Shown one piece after another: positions 15,787 through 23,791 of a DNA stretch of 64,000 nucleotides. The notes below the pieces were generated by a model. It saw only the letters and a program-made list of their open reading frames with translations, was not told the DNA's origin and did no database searches. Source of the DNA: Kangiella shandongensis (GTDB taxonomy: Bacteria > Pseudomonadota > Gammaproteobacteria > Enterobacterales > Kangiellaceae); the NCBI RefSeq assembly GCF_020005365.1, contig NZ_JACNML010000012.1, positions 1-64,000 on the forward strand, in the 5' to 3' direction. The stretch's first letter is position 1. Every line of letters begins with the position of its first letter. A program made the position numbers and the translations under genes.

Positions 15787-17211
15787 GTGGTCGAACACGA
15801 TAAAACTTTAACAACTGAGCAAAAAGCGCTGGCGGTTAACTTGAATGATAAACAATACGGTACCTTTGTTGAAATCGGTGCTGGTCAGGAAGTCGCCAGG
15901 CAGTTTTTTTCAGCGGGTGCAGCTGCCGGTACTGTAGCGAAGACCATGTCTGCCTATGATATGGAGGTCAGTGACGCCATTTATGGTAAGGCTGGACGCT
16001 ATGTCAGCCGTGAGCGTTTAGAACAGATGCTGGAGTATGAATACGGTTTGCTGCATAAGCGTCTGGATACTGTCCGTCCTCAGGAAACTCTGTATTTCAG
16101 TTATGCGGCGACGGTTACAGCGAAGAGCTACAGTCAGAAGAATGAGTGTCACGGCTGGATCGGTCTCCGCCTGCAACTGGAACCCGGAGCGCCTGCCAGT
16201 GAAATCCTGATGCATGTACGAATGCTGGATGAGACTAATCGTGAGCAGTCTGAAGCTCTGGGTATTTTAGGCGTCAATGTGGTTTATGGTGCCTTTAATT
16301 ACAGTGAAGAGCCCAAAGTCTTTATCGAGTCATTGCTTGATAATCTGGTGAACCCTTTGGGACAGAAGCGTATCGAGATTGATTTAATTCACTTCTCGGG
16401 ACACCAATTCGAGGATGTTGAAAACCGTCTGATGAATCTGCATCTGGTTCGTTCCTGGTGCTGTCGTGCCGTGATGTTCGATCCTGAAGGCAACTCGGAA
16501 GTACCGATGAGCTTATTGCGAAAAAAGGATGTTCTGGTTATCCGTGGCTCCTTTAAGCCACCGACAAAAGTCCATGTGGATATGACCGAGGCTGCCATGA
16601 AGCAGTTTATGGAAGAAGAAGGTGTCAGTAACGATAAGGTTTGTACCGTCGCTGAAATTACCATGGCTGAGTTGGACAGTGATATTGAAACGGATGATGC
16701 CAGCTTTCTGGCGCGTGTCGACCTGCTCAATAAGTTGGGCTACAACGTACTGATTTCCGATTACCTGCGCTTTTTCCGACTCCGCTCCTGGATGCGTCGC
16801 TATACGCAGAACCGCATTGGTATTGTCCTTAGTATTCTCGACTTTGATCAGCTGTTTGATACCAAATACTACAAAGGACTGGAAGGCGGTATCCTTGAAG
16901 CCATGGGTAAGTTATTTTCCGGGAATACGAACGTTTACGTCTATCCAACCCGGCGTCATAATCAACTCATCACACTGGATAATGTCGAAGTCGAAGATAA
17001 CGTACAGTACCTACTAAAGCACTTAACGAGTAATAAATTATTAGTGCCAGTAGAGACCTGGAACGACGAAAATTTACATATTTCGGCTCGCCATATCGCA
17101 ACTAAGATTCCACTGGGTCAGGGGGATTGGGAGCAGCAATTACCAGAAGAAATCCGCGAAGAGATCAAAGCGCGGTGTATGTTTGGTTACTGTGAGTTGC
17201 CAGAGAAGTAA
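15787..17211 (+). CDS. Conserved protein of unclear function, coupled to rdgC
   Basis: The 474-residue soluble protein starts at GTG with AAGGA six bases upstream. The opening block (KQYGTFVEIGAGQEVARQFF) and the AGTVAKTMSAYDMEVSDAIYG stretch are strongly conserved in a family I recall from gammaproteobacteria and Bacteroidetes. Databases often label that family nicotinate-nucleotide adenylyltransferase or, wrongly, TonB receptor. I see neither a signal peptide nor a beta-barrel. The short VIRGSFKPPTKVH segment has the G-[ST]-F-x-P pattern of nucleotidylyltransferases, but the usual H-x-G-H is absent. Function is therefore unassigned. The tight link with rdgC may point to DNA maintenance. Confidence 0.7.
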   Translation: MVEHDKTLTTEQKALAVNLNDKQYGTFVEIGAGQEVARQFFSAGAAAGTVAKTMSAYDMEVSDAIYGKAGRYVSRERLEQMLEYEYGLLHKRLDTVRPQETLYFSYAATVTAKSYSQKNECHGWIGLRLQLEPGAPASEILMHVRMLDETNREQSEALGILGVNVVYGAFNYSEEPKVFIESLLDNLVNPLGQKRIEIDLIHFSGHQFEDVENRLMNLHLVRSWCCRAVMFDPEGNSEVPMSLLRKKDVLVIRGSFKPPTKVHVDMTEAAMKQFMEEEGVSNDKVCTVAEITMAELDSDIETDDASFLARVDLLNKLGYNVLISDYLRFFRLRSWMRRYTQNRIGIVLSILDFDQLFDTKYYKGLEGGILEAMGKLFSGNTNVYVYPTRRHNQLITLDNVEVEDNVQYLLKHLTSNKLLVPVETWNDENLHISARHIATKIPLGQGDWEQQLPEEIREEIKARCMFGYCELPEK

Positions 17212-17229
17212 CGAGTTACAGTTTAATAA

Positions 17230-17311
17230 GATCCTGAGTTAAACTCAGGATGACATGTTTTTAATTTGGCACTAAACCTAACGGTTAGTCATCCTGACGA
17301 AAGTCAGGATC
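17230..17311. repeat. Paired palindromes in inverted orientation (BIME/REP-like)
   Basis: Hairpin 1 is ATCCTGAGTT (17231-17240) with AACTCAGGAT (17242-17251). Hairpin 2 is ATCCTGAC (17291-17298) with GTCAGGAT (17303-17310) around GAAA. Extended by GATCCTGA on one side and CAGGATGAC on the other, the two hairpins are inverted copies of each other, making a nested palindromic unit. It lies directly upstream of the decayed GIY-YIG gene. This architecture resembles dispersed palindromic elements. Confidence 0.6.
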
Positions 17312-17341
17312 TTGTAAAGGAATACAGGTGAGTGACTTATT

Positions 17342-17572
17342 ATGAAGCAGTACTGTGTTTATATTATGGCCTCAAAGAAAAATGGGTTTACCAAGAAATA
17401 TTATGTAAGGCGGTTAGTATACTTCGATGTGGGCAACGATATTAAAGAGTGTCTGGAAAGAGAAAAGCAATTAAAGGCCTGGAAACGTCAATGGAAAATC
17501 AAACTAATTGAGTCAAGAAATCCTCACTGGAAAGATCTGTGGAATGAAGTCGCTAGAAGCATCACAAAATAA
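17342..17572 (+). pseudogene. GIY-YIG nuclease-like gene with internal deletion
   Basis: The 76-codon frame begins CVYIMASKKNG and continues FTKKYYVRRLVYFD, then EREKQLKAWKRQWKIKLIE and NPHWKDL. These are the start and end of the small GIY-YIG proteins (UPF0213-like, normally about 85-100 residues). The segment between, which in the family carries the second half of the signature (YIG), the catalytic Arg and a His-rich helix, is missing in frame after residue 12. Nuclease activity is therefore very unlikely. It overlaps the start of the downstream YchJ-like gene by 29 bases. It may still be translated as a remnant. Confidence 0.65.
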
Positions 17573-18044
17573 ATGCCCTTGTGGTAAGAACTCGAATAGC
17601 ACTCCTAAAAGTTATGGGGAGTGCTGTCAGCCTTTTCATTTAAAACAAACCACCCCTGATAGTCCCGAAGCGTTAATGCGTTCCCGTTACAGCGCTTACT
17701 TCTTTGGACTGGGTCAGTATATCTTTGATACGCATCATGCGGATTTTCGCGGCAGTACTACCGCCGATGAGTTTACTGTTAGTGCTAAAAACACTCAGTG
17801 GTGCGGCCTGAAAGTAATCGATAGTTCAGAGAAGGGTCCTAAGGGAACTGTCGAGTTTAAAGCCAGTTTTATCGATAAAGACAAATTGCATACCTTTCAT
17901 GAAATTTCAAACTTCGTATTAGAGGATGGCCTCTGGCTCTATACCGATGGTAAGTTTCAGCCTAAAACCGTTCAAAAAATTAACCGCAATCAAGCCTGTC
18001 CATGCGGTAGTGGTCTTAAAGCCAAGCGTTGTTGTTTAAAATAA
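17544..18044 (+). CDS. ychJ: YchJ-family protein with N- and C-terminal SEC-C zinc motifs
   Basis: A 166-residue cytoplasmic protein. The N-terminal CPCG...YGECCQPFH and C-terminal CPCGSGLKAKRCC are SEC-C zinc-binding motifs. The middle (SPEALMRSRYSAYFFG, then a cystatin/NTF2-like fold) is the YchJ core. The role is unknown; SEC-C motifs bind zinc and are found in SecA-type partners. The start at 17544 is chosen because the upstream frame only reads through the GIY-YIG remnant. Its stop codon's last base is the first base of the IS target duplication, so the IS landed just after the gene without damaging it. Confidence 0.8.
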   Translation: MKSLEASQNKCPCGKNSNSTPKSYGECCQPFHLKQTTPDSPEALMRSRYSAYFFGLGQYIFDTHHADFRGSTTADEFTVSAKNTQWCGLKVIDSSEKGPKGTVEFKASFIDKDKLHTFHEISNFVLEDGLWLYTDGKFQPKTVQKINRNQACPCGSGLKAKRCCLK

Positions 18045-18051
18045 AATTCTA

Positions 18052-18759
18052 GGGGCTGTCCTAGATAACTAGCCCATTCCGTCTTTAACCCATTGTTTTA
18101 ACTGTTTAATTTGAAACTTTGGGTCACTGTAATTAAATCGCCACTCACATTCCTTCAAATAGAGATAAAAATGGTCTTTAGGAATACCATTAAACTTACG
18201 CATATGGCGCTTCGCCTGGTTCCAAAAATTCTCTATCCCATTAATATGGTTGCGTTTGTCCGCAAACAGCTCGCTGTGGTTGATTCGGCAGTGCTTAAAT
18301 TCGCTCACATCCAGCGCGTTATAACTGCGAAACGTGTCCGTATAAACGATACTGTCAGGTTTCACTTTATCACGAATGGTGGGCAGCAATGTCTGCTCTT
18401 TAGCATTCGGGATAATCACCGTATAAACCTTGCCATGACGTTTTAACAGGCCGAATACCGGTACTTTCCCAGCAGCCCCACGGCCTCGTTTGCCCTTACG
18501 CCGACCACCAAAGTAGCTTTCGTCAACCTCGACTTCACCACCTAAAAAACCCGCCTCTTCCGAGTGATTATAAATCAACTCTCTCAAGCGGTGAAAATAG
18601 TAACTCGCCGTGTTCTTATTCACCCCAATAAGCTGTGCCGTTGTACGTGCCGTTGAACCGGCAACAAATAGCTCTATTAACCTCGATTGTTTATACCAGC
18701 TTAAGCGACTCTTCCTCATATAGCCATCCTAAGATAAATTGATTATCTAGGACAGCCCC
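18052..18759 (-). mobile_element. Complete IS1595-type insertion sequence (708 bp)
   Basis: Perfect 17-bp terminal inverted repeats begin GGGGCTGTCCTAGATAA (18052-18068) and end at 18743-18759. They are flanked by an identical 8-bp target duplication AAATTCTA (18044-18051 and 18760-18767). Eight-base duplications are normal for this family. A single intact transposase fills the element. Perfect ends and duplication indicate a recent, probably still active insertion. Confidence 0.95.
18069..18719 (-). CDS. IS1595-family (ISXO2/IS1016-like) transposase
   Basis: The 216-residue transposase fills the IS. An N-terminal helix-turn-helix (LIELFVAGSTARTTAQLIGV) recognises the ends. The catalytic core follows with EVEVDESYFGG (first Asp), IVYTDTFRSYNAL (second Asp) and HINGIENFWNQAKRHMRKFNG (third acidic or Asn position and following basic residues), as expected for the ISXO2-like domain. 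It has no frameshift or stop. It lies antisense to both neighbouring genes. Confidence 0.93.
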   Translation of the reverse strand: MRKSRLSWYKQSRLIELFVAGSTARTTAQLIGVNKNTASYYFHRLRELIYNHSEEAGFLGGEVEVDESYFGGRRKGKRGRGAAGKVPVFGLLKRHGKVYTVIIPNAKEQTLLPTIRDKVKPDSIVYTDTFRSYNALDVSEFKHCRINHSELFADKRNHINGIENFWNQAKRHMRKFNGIPKDHFYLYLKECEWRFNYSDPKFQIKQLKQWVKDGMG

Positions 18760-18795
18760 AAATTCTATTATGACTAAACCTTTGCCCTTTTTGTG

Positions 18796-18817
18796 GCATC
18801 TAATGTAAATTAGATGC
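18796..18817. promoter_or_regulatory. 9-bp dyad upstream of the ABC exporter, candidate operator
   Basis: GCATCTAAT (18796-18804) and ATTAGATGC (18809-18817) are perfect inverted repeats around GTAA. They end 26 bases before the ATP-binding gene. The site fits a TetR- or MarR-sized dimeric repressor; no such regulator gene is adjacent. Confidence 0.45.
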
Positions 18818-18843
18818 GCGGAATTGATAATTTGGGGTAATGG

Positions 18844-19689
18844 ATGATAATCGTTAAAGGTTTACAAAAGCGATATGGCAGTATTCAAGCGGTGGACCAT
18901 GTTTCGCTGGAAATTCCCACAGGGCATATCTTTGGTCTGTTAGGACCTAATGGCGCCGGTAAGAGCACCAGCATTTCTATTATGACCGGGCTTATAGACG
19001 CTGACGGTGGCTCTGTTGAGCTCGATGGTCTCGAGCCGAAGAGTATGAAAGCGCGGTATAACATTGGGCTTGTACCGCAAAGCATCGCTTTGTATGAAGA
19101 ATTGACGGCTTTAGATAACCTGGCTTTTTTCGCTTCTCTATACAGTTTAACGCCGGACGTAAAAAGTAGTCGTATTGACTGGGCTTTGCAATTTGTTGGG
19201 CTTCAAGACCGAGCTAATGACAGGGTATCTGAGTTCTCTGGTGGAATGAAGCGTCGACTAAATCTGGCAGCGTCATTGTTACACGACCCGGATTATATTT
19301 TTATGGATGAGCCGACAGCAGGAGTTGACCCACAGTCACGTAATAAGTTGTTTGATAATGTGATGGAACTTAAAGAGTTGGGGAAAACCATCATCTATAC
19401 CACACACTATATGGAAGAAGCGCAAAAGTTATGCGATCGGGTTGGTATTATCGATCACGGTAAGTTACTGGCCTTAGGAACGGTCAATGAATTATTGCAC
19501 CAGTATGGCGGTGATACCAAGTTGAGTATCAGTTCTGAAAAGGGAGTGAAAAGTTTTTCCTCGGCTAATGTTTCAGAGGACTTAACCAACGCATTGAGAG
19601 ACATTGATAAGGTGTATGATATTTCAATGAATCGCCCCGATCTGGAAGCCGTATTTTTAAACTTAACCGGCCGTCAACTAAGGGATTAG
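18844..19689 (+). CDS. ABC transporter ATP-binding protein (ABC-2 exporter type)
   Basis: The 281-residue nucleotide-binding subunit drives export with the following permease. Visible motifs are Walker A GPNGAGKS (about residue 38), the Q-loop VPQSIAL, signature SEFSGGMKRRL, Walker B YIFMDEPTAGVDP and the H-loop TTHYMEEA. The family (CcmA/DrrA-like) exports drugs, lipids or polysaccharides; the substrate cannot be told. It is nine bases from the permease, so they form one operon. A dyad lies just upstream and may be its operator. Confidence 0.92.
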   Translation: MIIVKGLQKRYGSIQAVDHVSLEIPTGHIFGLLGPNGAGKSTSISIMTGLIDADGGSVELDGLEPKSMKARYNIGLVPQSIALYEELTALDNLAFFASLYSLTPDVKSSRIDWALQFVGLQDRANDRVSEFSGGMKRRLNLAASLLHDPDYIFMDEPTAGVDPQSRNKLFDNVMELKELGKTIIYTTHYMEEAQKLCDRVGIIDHGKLLALGTVNELLHQYGGDTKLSISSEKGVKSFSSANVSEDLTNALRDIDKVYDISMNRPDLEAVFLNLTGRQLRD

Positions 19690-19698
19690 GAATTAGCT

Positions 19699-20985
19699 AT
19701 GAAGAAGATGATTGCTTTAATGCTCAAGGACTTTAAATTATTGTTTAAAGACAAAATGGCGGTCTTTTTTACTTTTATTTTTCCCTTAATTTTTGCTCTG
19801 GTTTTTGGCTCGATTTTTGCTGGCGATGGTAATGGTTCGAGGGCTCTACGTGTCGCTGCGGTCGACCAGGATCAAACCGAACAGTCCCAGCAATTCATCA
19901 CAGAGTTATCTGCTGCCGATGAATTTAAAGTTCAATTAACTGATGAGGTTAACGCCAAAACGTTAGTTAGAAAGGGGAAGTTAGTTGCTTATTTTATTCT
20001 CCCTCAAGGGTTTGGTGAGGATTACCAAAGTGTGTTTAGTGGGAATGCTCCTGACATTTTGGTTGGTATTGATCCATCGCGCAAAGCTGAGGCGGGGTAT
20101 CTGGAAGGCTCCTTGATGAAGCTGGGTATTAAACGTTTTGAGAATGCTTTTACCAATGCTGATGCCTTAACTGAACAGCTTGATCGTTCGATAATAGAGA
20201 TTGAACAAAGCGATGAAGTTCCGGCTGAATGGAAAAGTTTGCTGGGTGACTATCTACCTAAGATGAGAGCGTTAGCCCAAGAGCAACAGGACGCCGGTGG
20301 CTCTATCAGTTTTGGTGGTGATACGGAGGCAAACCCAATGGTGCCGCTGAAAGTAACCAGGCAGGATGAGTTGGTGCAGCGTTCTGGCCCGAGAAATGCT
20401 TACTCCATTACCATTCCACAAGGTGCTATCTGGGCGATTATGGGCTGCGTTATCGGCTTTGCTGTCAGCTTAGTGCAGGAAAAGACATTAGGCACCATGA
20501 ACCGTTTAATCGTTGCCCCTATCAGTCGTACACAAATTGTTGCCGGAAAAGCGCTTGGCTGTTTTGTGGCTCAGGTTATTGTGGTGACTTTATTATTTTT
20601 AGTGGCTTACTTTATTCTGGGGGTAAGCTTTGACATTAGTAAACTGATTATAGCGGTCATAGCGTCAGGTATTTGCTTTGTCGGGTTGATGATGTTTTTT
20701 GCCTCGTTGGCCAAAACCGAACGCTCGGTTGCAGGCATGACCAATGCTTTTCTGATTATGATGGGTATGATTGGCGGCGCTATGATACCGCTGTTTGTGA
20801 TGCCTGGTTGGATGCAGGCCATTAGTGATTTTAGCCCAGTAAAATGGGCGATTTTGGCGCTTGAAGGTGCTATATGGCGAAACTTCTCTTACGGGGAAAT
20901 GATGACTCCGGTATTAATTTTATCGGCTATAGGCATCGTCGCTTTTATTTTAGGGACGCGCATGGTAAAACTTGAAGACGCATAA
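19699..20985 (+). CDS. ABC-2 type transporter permease
   Basis: The 428-residue permease has one N-terminal membrane helix (VFFTFIFPLIFALVFGSIF), a large periplasmic domain of about 180 residues, and five or six C-terminal helices including the ABC-2 block (NRLIVAPISRTQIVAGKALG). The layout with a big extracytoplasmic loop matches the YhiH/YbhR half-transporter type, which works as a dimer with the upstream ATPase. AGGAATT precedes the ATG. No membrane-fusion protein gene is adjacent, so partners for outer-membrane export are unknown. Confidence 0.9.
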   Translation: MKKMIALMLKDFKLLFKDKMAVFFTFIFPLIFALVFGSIFAGDGNGSRALRVAAVDQDQTEQSQQFITELSAADEFKVQLTDEVNAKTLVRKGKLVAYFILPQGFGEDYQSVFSGNAPDILVGIDPSRKAEAGYLEGSLMKLGIKRFENAFTNADALTEQLDRSIIEIEQSDEVPAEWKSLLGDYLPKMRALAQEQQDAGGSISFGGDTEANPMVPLKVTRQDELVQRSGPRNAYSITIPQGAIWAIMGCVIGFAVSLVQEKTLGTMNRLIVAPISRTQIVAGKALGCFVAQVIVVTLLFLVAYFILGVSFDISKLIIAVIASGICFVGLMMFFASLAKTERSVAGMTNAFLIMMGMIGGAMIPLFVMPGWMQAISDFSPVKWAILALEGAIWRNFSYGEMMTPVLILSAIGIVAFILGTRMVKLEDA

Positions 20986-21002
20986 CCTCAAAAAGTTAAA
21001 CC

Positions 21003-21230
21003 ATGAGCACTCTGGAATCATTACAGCATCAAATTGATGAGCTTCAAACTAAGCTTGCCTTTCAGGACGATACGATTGAGCAACTTAACCGTATCGTGAT
21101 CAGGCAGGACGAAATTATTCGATTACTGCAGTCCAAGTTTTCATTGATTGGCGACAAAATTCAGGATATTGAGGCTAATCTTCCGAATAAACCATTTAAC
21201 CCGCAAGAGGAGGTTCCTCCTCACTATTAA
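21003..21230 (+). CDS. slyX: SlyX family protein
   Basis: A 75-residue acidic, coiled-coil protein (IDELQTKLAFQDDTIEQLN, then IVIRQDEIIRLLQSK) ending in the proline-rich NPQEEVPPHY tail typical of SlyX. The family is widespread in gammaproteobacteria and its role is not settled. It starts 17 bases after the permease stop and may be part of that operon. The ribosome-binding site is weak. Confidence 0.9.
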   Translation: MSTLESLQHQIDELQTKLAFQDDTIEQLNRIVIRQDEIIRLLQSKFSLIGDKIQDIEANLPNKPFNPQEEVPPHY

Positions 21231-21273
21231 GGGAGCTGATGGTTTCGGGCATGAACAGTAGAAGGAGGTTACT

Positions 21274-22647
21274 TTGGCCGAACGTAAGCAATATCGAACT
21301 GAAAAAGACAGCATGGGTGACGTTAAAGTGCCGAAAGAGGCGCTTTATGCGGCGCAAACTCAGCGGGCTGTCGATAACTTTAATTTTAGCAACTTAACCT
21401 TGCCGGAAGATTTCATCCGGCAAGTGGTGCTGATCAAACAGGTGGCAGCAGAAGTTAATTGTGAACTGGGACTGCTCAGTAAAACAAAGCGCCAGGCTAT
21501 TACCAAAGCGACCAGACAAATCCTCTCTAACGATCTGATTAACCCTGATAACTTCCCGATTGATGTTTTTCAGACCGGCTCTGGTACCAGCACTAATATG
21601 AACGTCAATGAAGTGGTGGCGCATCTGGCTTCTAATTCGAGAACCAAAGTGCACCCCAACGATGACGTTAATATGGGACAAAGTAGTAACGATGTTATTC
21701 CTACGGCGCTTGCTATGATGGCTACAGAGCAGTTAGTGAAGCATTTATCTCCGGCGCTTGAACAGTTAATCAAAACCATCAAAGCTAAAGGGAAGTCGTT
21801 AACGTCGGTGGTAAAAACGGGGCGTACTCATTTGATGGATGCTATGCCGTTGAGTATGGAGCAGGAGCTGTCAGGCTGGGCATACCAATTGGAGGCATCC
21901 CTGAAGTCGATCAAAAAGCTCATACCTCAGACTGCTGAGTTGGCTCAGGGCGGAACGGCGATTGGCACTGGTATTAATAGCTCGGCTAAGTTTCGGACGG
22001 AGTTCGTCAAAAAAGTAAAATCGCAGACCGGATTACCGTTTAAGAAAACTGGGAACACCTTTGCTAGCATTGCGGGACAGGACGCCAGCGTCAGCGTATC
22101 TGGTGTTTTAAACACCTTGGCGACGGCATTAATGAAAATTAGTAATGACCTGCGCTGGATGAACAGTGGTCCAGTTAGTGGCTTAGGCGAAATTCAATTA
22201 AAAGCGATTCAGCCAGGCAGCAGTATTATGCCGGGCAAAGTCAATCCGGTCATTCCTGAAGCTGTGACGCAAGCTGCCGCTCAAATTATGGGGAACCATA
22301 CCAGTATTACTGTGGGTGCCCAATCAGGTAACTTTCAACTCAACGTGATGCTGCCAATGATCGCTTATAATTTATGGCAATCTTTAAAGTTGGCGACCAA
22401 CTCTGCTCACCAGTTAGCACAAACGATTAAAGACTTTGAGCCAAATACAGAAGCACTAGAGGCTTTATTGAGTAAGAATGCTATTTTAGCGACGGCCCTG
22501 GCTCCTGAAGTAGGTTATGAAAAAGCATCGGAAATCGTATACAAAGCAAGAAAAGAAGAACGCTCGATATTAGAGGTCGCCATTGAATTAACATCCATAC
22601 CTAAGCGAAAGCTTGAGGCTATTTTGAATCCTAAGAAGTTAATTTAG
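21274..22647 (+). CDS. fumC: Class II fumarate hydratase
   Basis: Interconverts fumarate and L-malate in the TCA cycle. The 457-residue enzyme shows the superfamily signature GSSIMPGKVNP, the substrate motif GSGTSTNMNVNEV and GRTHLMDAMP. It is oxygen-stable because it has no iron-sulfur cluster. The start is TTG: AAGGAGG at 21262-21268 is five bases upstream and the next in-frame ATG would delete conserved N-terminal residues. It lies 43 bases after slyX. Confidence 0.95.
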   Translation: MAERKQYRTEKDSMGDVKVPKEALYAAQTQRAVDNFNFSNLTLPEDFIRQVVLIKQVAAEVNCELGLLSKTKRQAITKATRQILSNDLINPDNFPIDVFQTGSGTSTNMNVNEVVAHLASNSRTKVHPNDDVNMGQSSNDVIPTALAMMATEQLVKHLSPALEQLIKTIKAKGKSLTSVVKTGRTHLMDAMPLSMEQELSGWAYQLEASLKSIKKLIPQTAELAQGGTAIGTGINSSAKFRTEFVKKVKSQTGLPFKKTGNTFASIAGQDASVSVSGVLNTLATALMKISNDLRWMNSGPVSGLGEIQLKAIQPGSSIMPGKVNPVIPEAVTQAAAQIMGNHTSITVGAQSGNFQLNVMLPMIAYNLWQSLKLATNSAHQLAQTIKDFEPNTEALEALLSKNAILATALAPEVGYEKASEIVYKARKEERSILEVAIELTSIPKRKLEAILNPKKLI

Positions 22648-22720
22648 GTGTAACTAACACCATGATTTAAGGTCTAATAGCTGCGTAGTCAGCATTTGGG
22701 AGCGGATAACAGGTGTGTGT

Positions 22721-23791
22721 ATGAAGAAATTAAAACGATTATTTTTGGTATTTGGAATTACTTTTTCCAGCTTTATCCATGCTGTTGAAAAAGGCCCTTT
22801 ATTGATTTCAGAGCTTCCACCAAATCAAATTTACACCCAGCAACAGTTAGCAGACTTTGAAAAACATACAGATGCTGATCTTAAGGGACAAGAGATAACC
22901 GGACTAGAAAAAGATTACCAACTCTACAAAAAAGTTGTCAGTATCAGGCCAGATAGTCTTACCGATGAACAGCGTGATTATTTATTGAATCTAACCGAAC
23001 ATAAACCGCGTGCCTATAAAGTCCATGCTGAAGGTCCTGTCGCAATTCCTGTTTATAATATTAAGGTACTTGCCGAATATAAACTTTTTAAAAATAAAGT
23101 AGCTGTAGAAGCTTCTAAAATGCAGCCACTTCTTGTGACTAACACTCAACAATTTGTTAAGCAAAGTACCACTGGGTCTCTACAAAGGCTGGCGGCAAGA
23201 AAAGCCGTTAAAGATTCTCAGCCCATAAATGAATCTACTTTACGTCAACTGATTGATGCATATAAAGCCGATGGTTCGAATGGTAGTGTTATAGCTTTGA
23301 ATGACCTGGCTGAATTGACGGGAAATAAACAGGCTGCTATGGCGGTTCTCAAGGCAGACGAGGCACACTGGCTCAAACGTCAGATTCTCAATAACTTAAA
23401 TCAATACTTCTCTGCTCAGGAGCAGAGGACTCTTCTGAAGGAACTTATCGAACAAAAAACAGAGTTGTCTTCGCAGGCCTTGTTTGCTTATTCTCAGTTG
23501 CCGGCTTCTGCTTATGACGAAGACTTACTCTATGGCTTATTAGCGGATGAAGTGCTCGGAGCCAGTAGCGCCGCGGCTATTGCTAACTCGTCACACGGAG
23601 CAATAGATTTTAACCGGCTGCTCCAGAACATTAAGAATAATTCTAACTCGAGAACTATGGTGGCGAATAGTTTATTGCTACTCAGGTTATCCGGTGATCC
23701 TGAAGCGAAGGGCGTGTTACGCGATATTGTTGCGGCTGACTATATAAAGTTTGCAGACATAAAAGAGGAGGTGGCAACATGGTTAGAGTAA
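22721..23791 (+). CDS. Secreted protein of unknown function, coupled to an M14 carboxypeptidase
   Basis: The 356-residue product begins with a signal peptide (LKRLFLVFGITFSSFIHA). The remainder is helical with no recognised domain; the C-terminal half (repeated short helices with ALFAYSQLPAS and GDPEAKGVLRDIV) looks like HEAT-type repeats. ATG at 22721 is preferred over the GTG two codons upstream. The downstream carboxypeptidase starts 13 bases before this stop, so they are co-translated and likely work together. It could be a chaperone, inhibitor or scaffold for that enzyme, which is inference only. Confidence 0.65.
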   Translation: MKKLKRLFLVFGITFSSFIHAVEKGPLLISELPPNQIYTQQQLADFEKHTDADLKGQEITGLEKDYQLYKKVVSIRPDSLTDEQRDYLLNLTEHKPRAYKVHAEGPVAIPVYNIKVLAEYKLFKNKVAVEASKMQPLLVTNTQQFVKQSTTGSLQRLAARKAVKDSQPINESTLRQLIDAYKADGSNGSVIALNDLAELTGNKQAAMAVLKADEAHWLKRQILNNLNQYFSAQEQRTLLKELIEQKTELSSQALFAYSQLPASAYDEDLLYGLLADEVLGASSAAAIANSSHGAIDFNRLLQNIKNNSNSRTMVANSLLLLRLSGDPEAKGVLRDIVAADYIKFADIKEEVATWLE

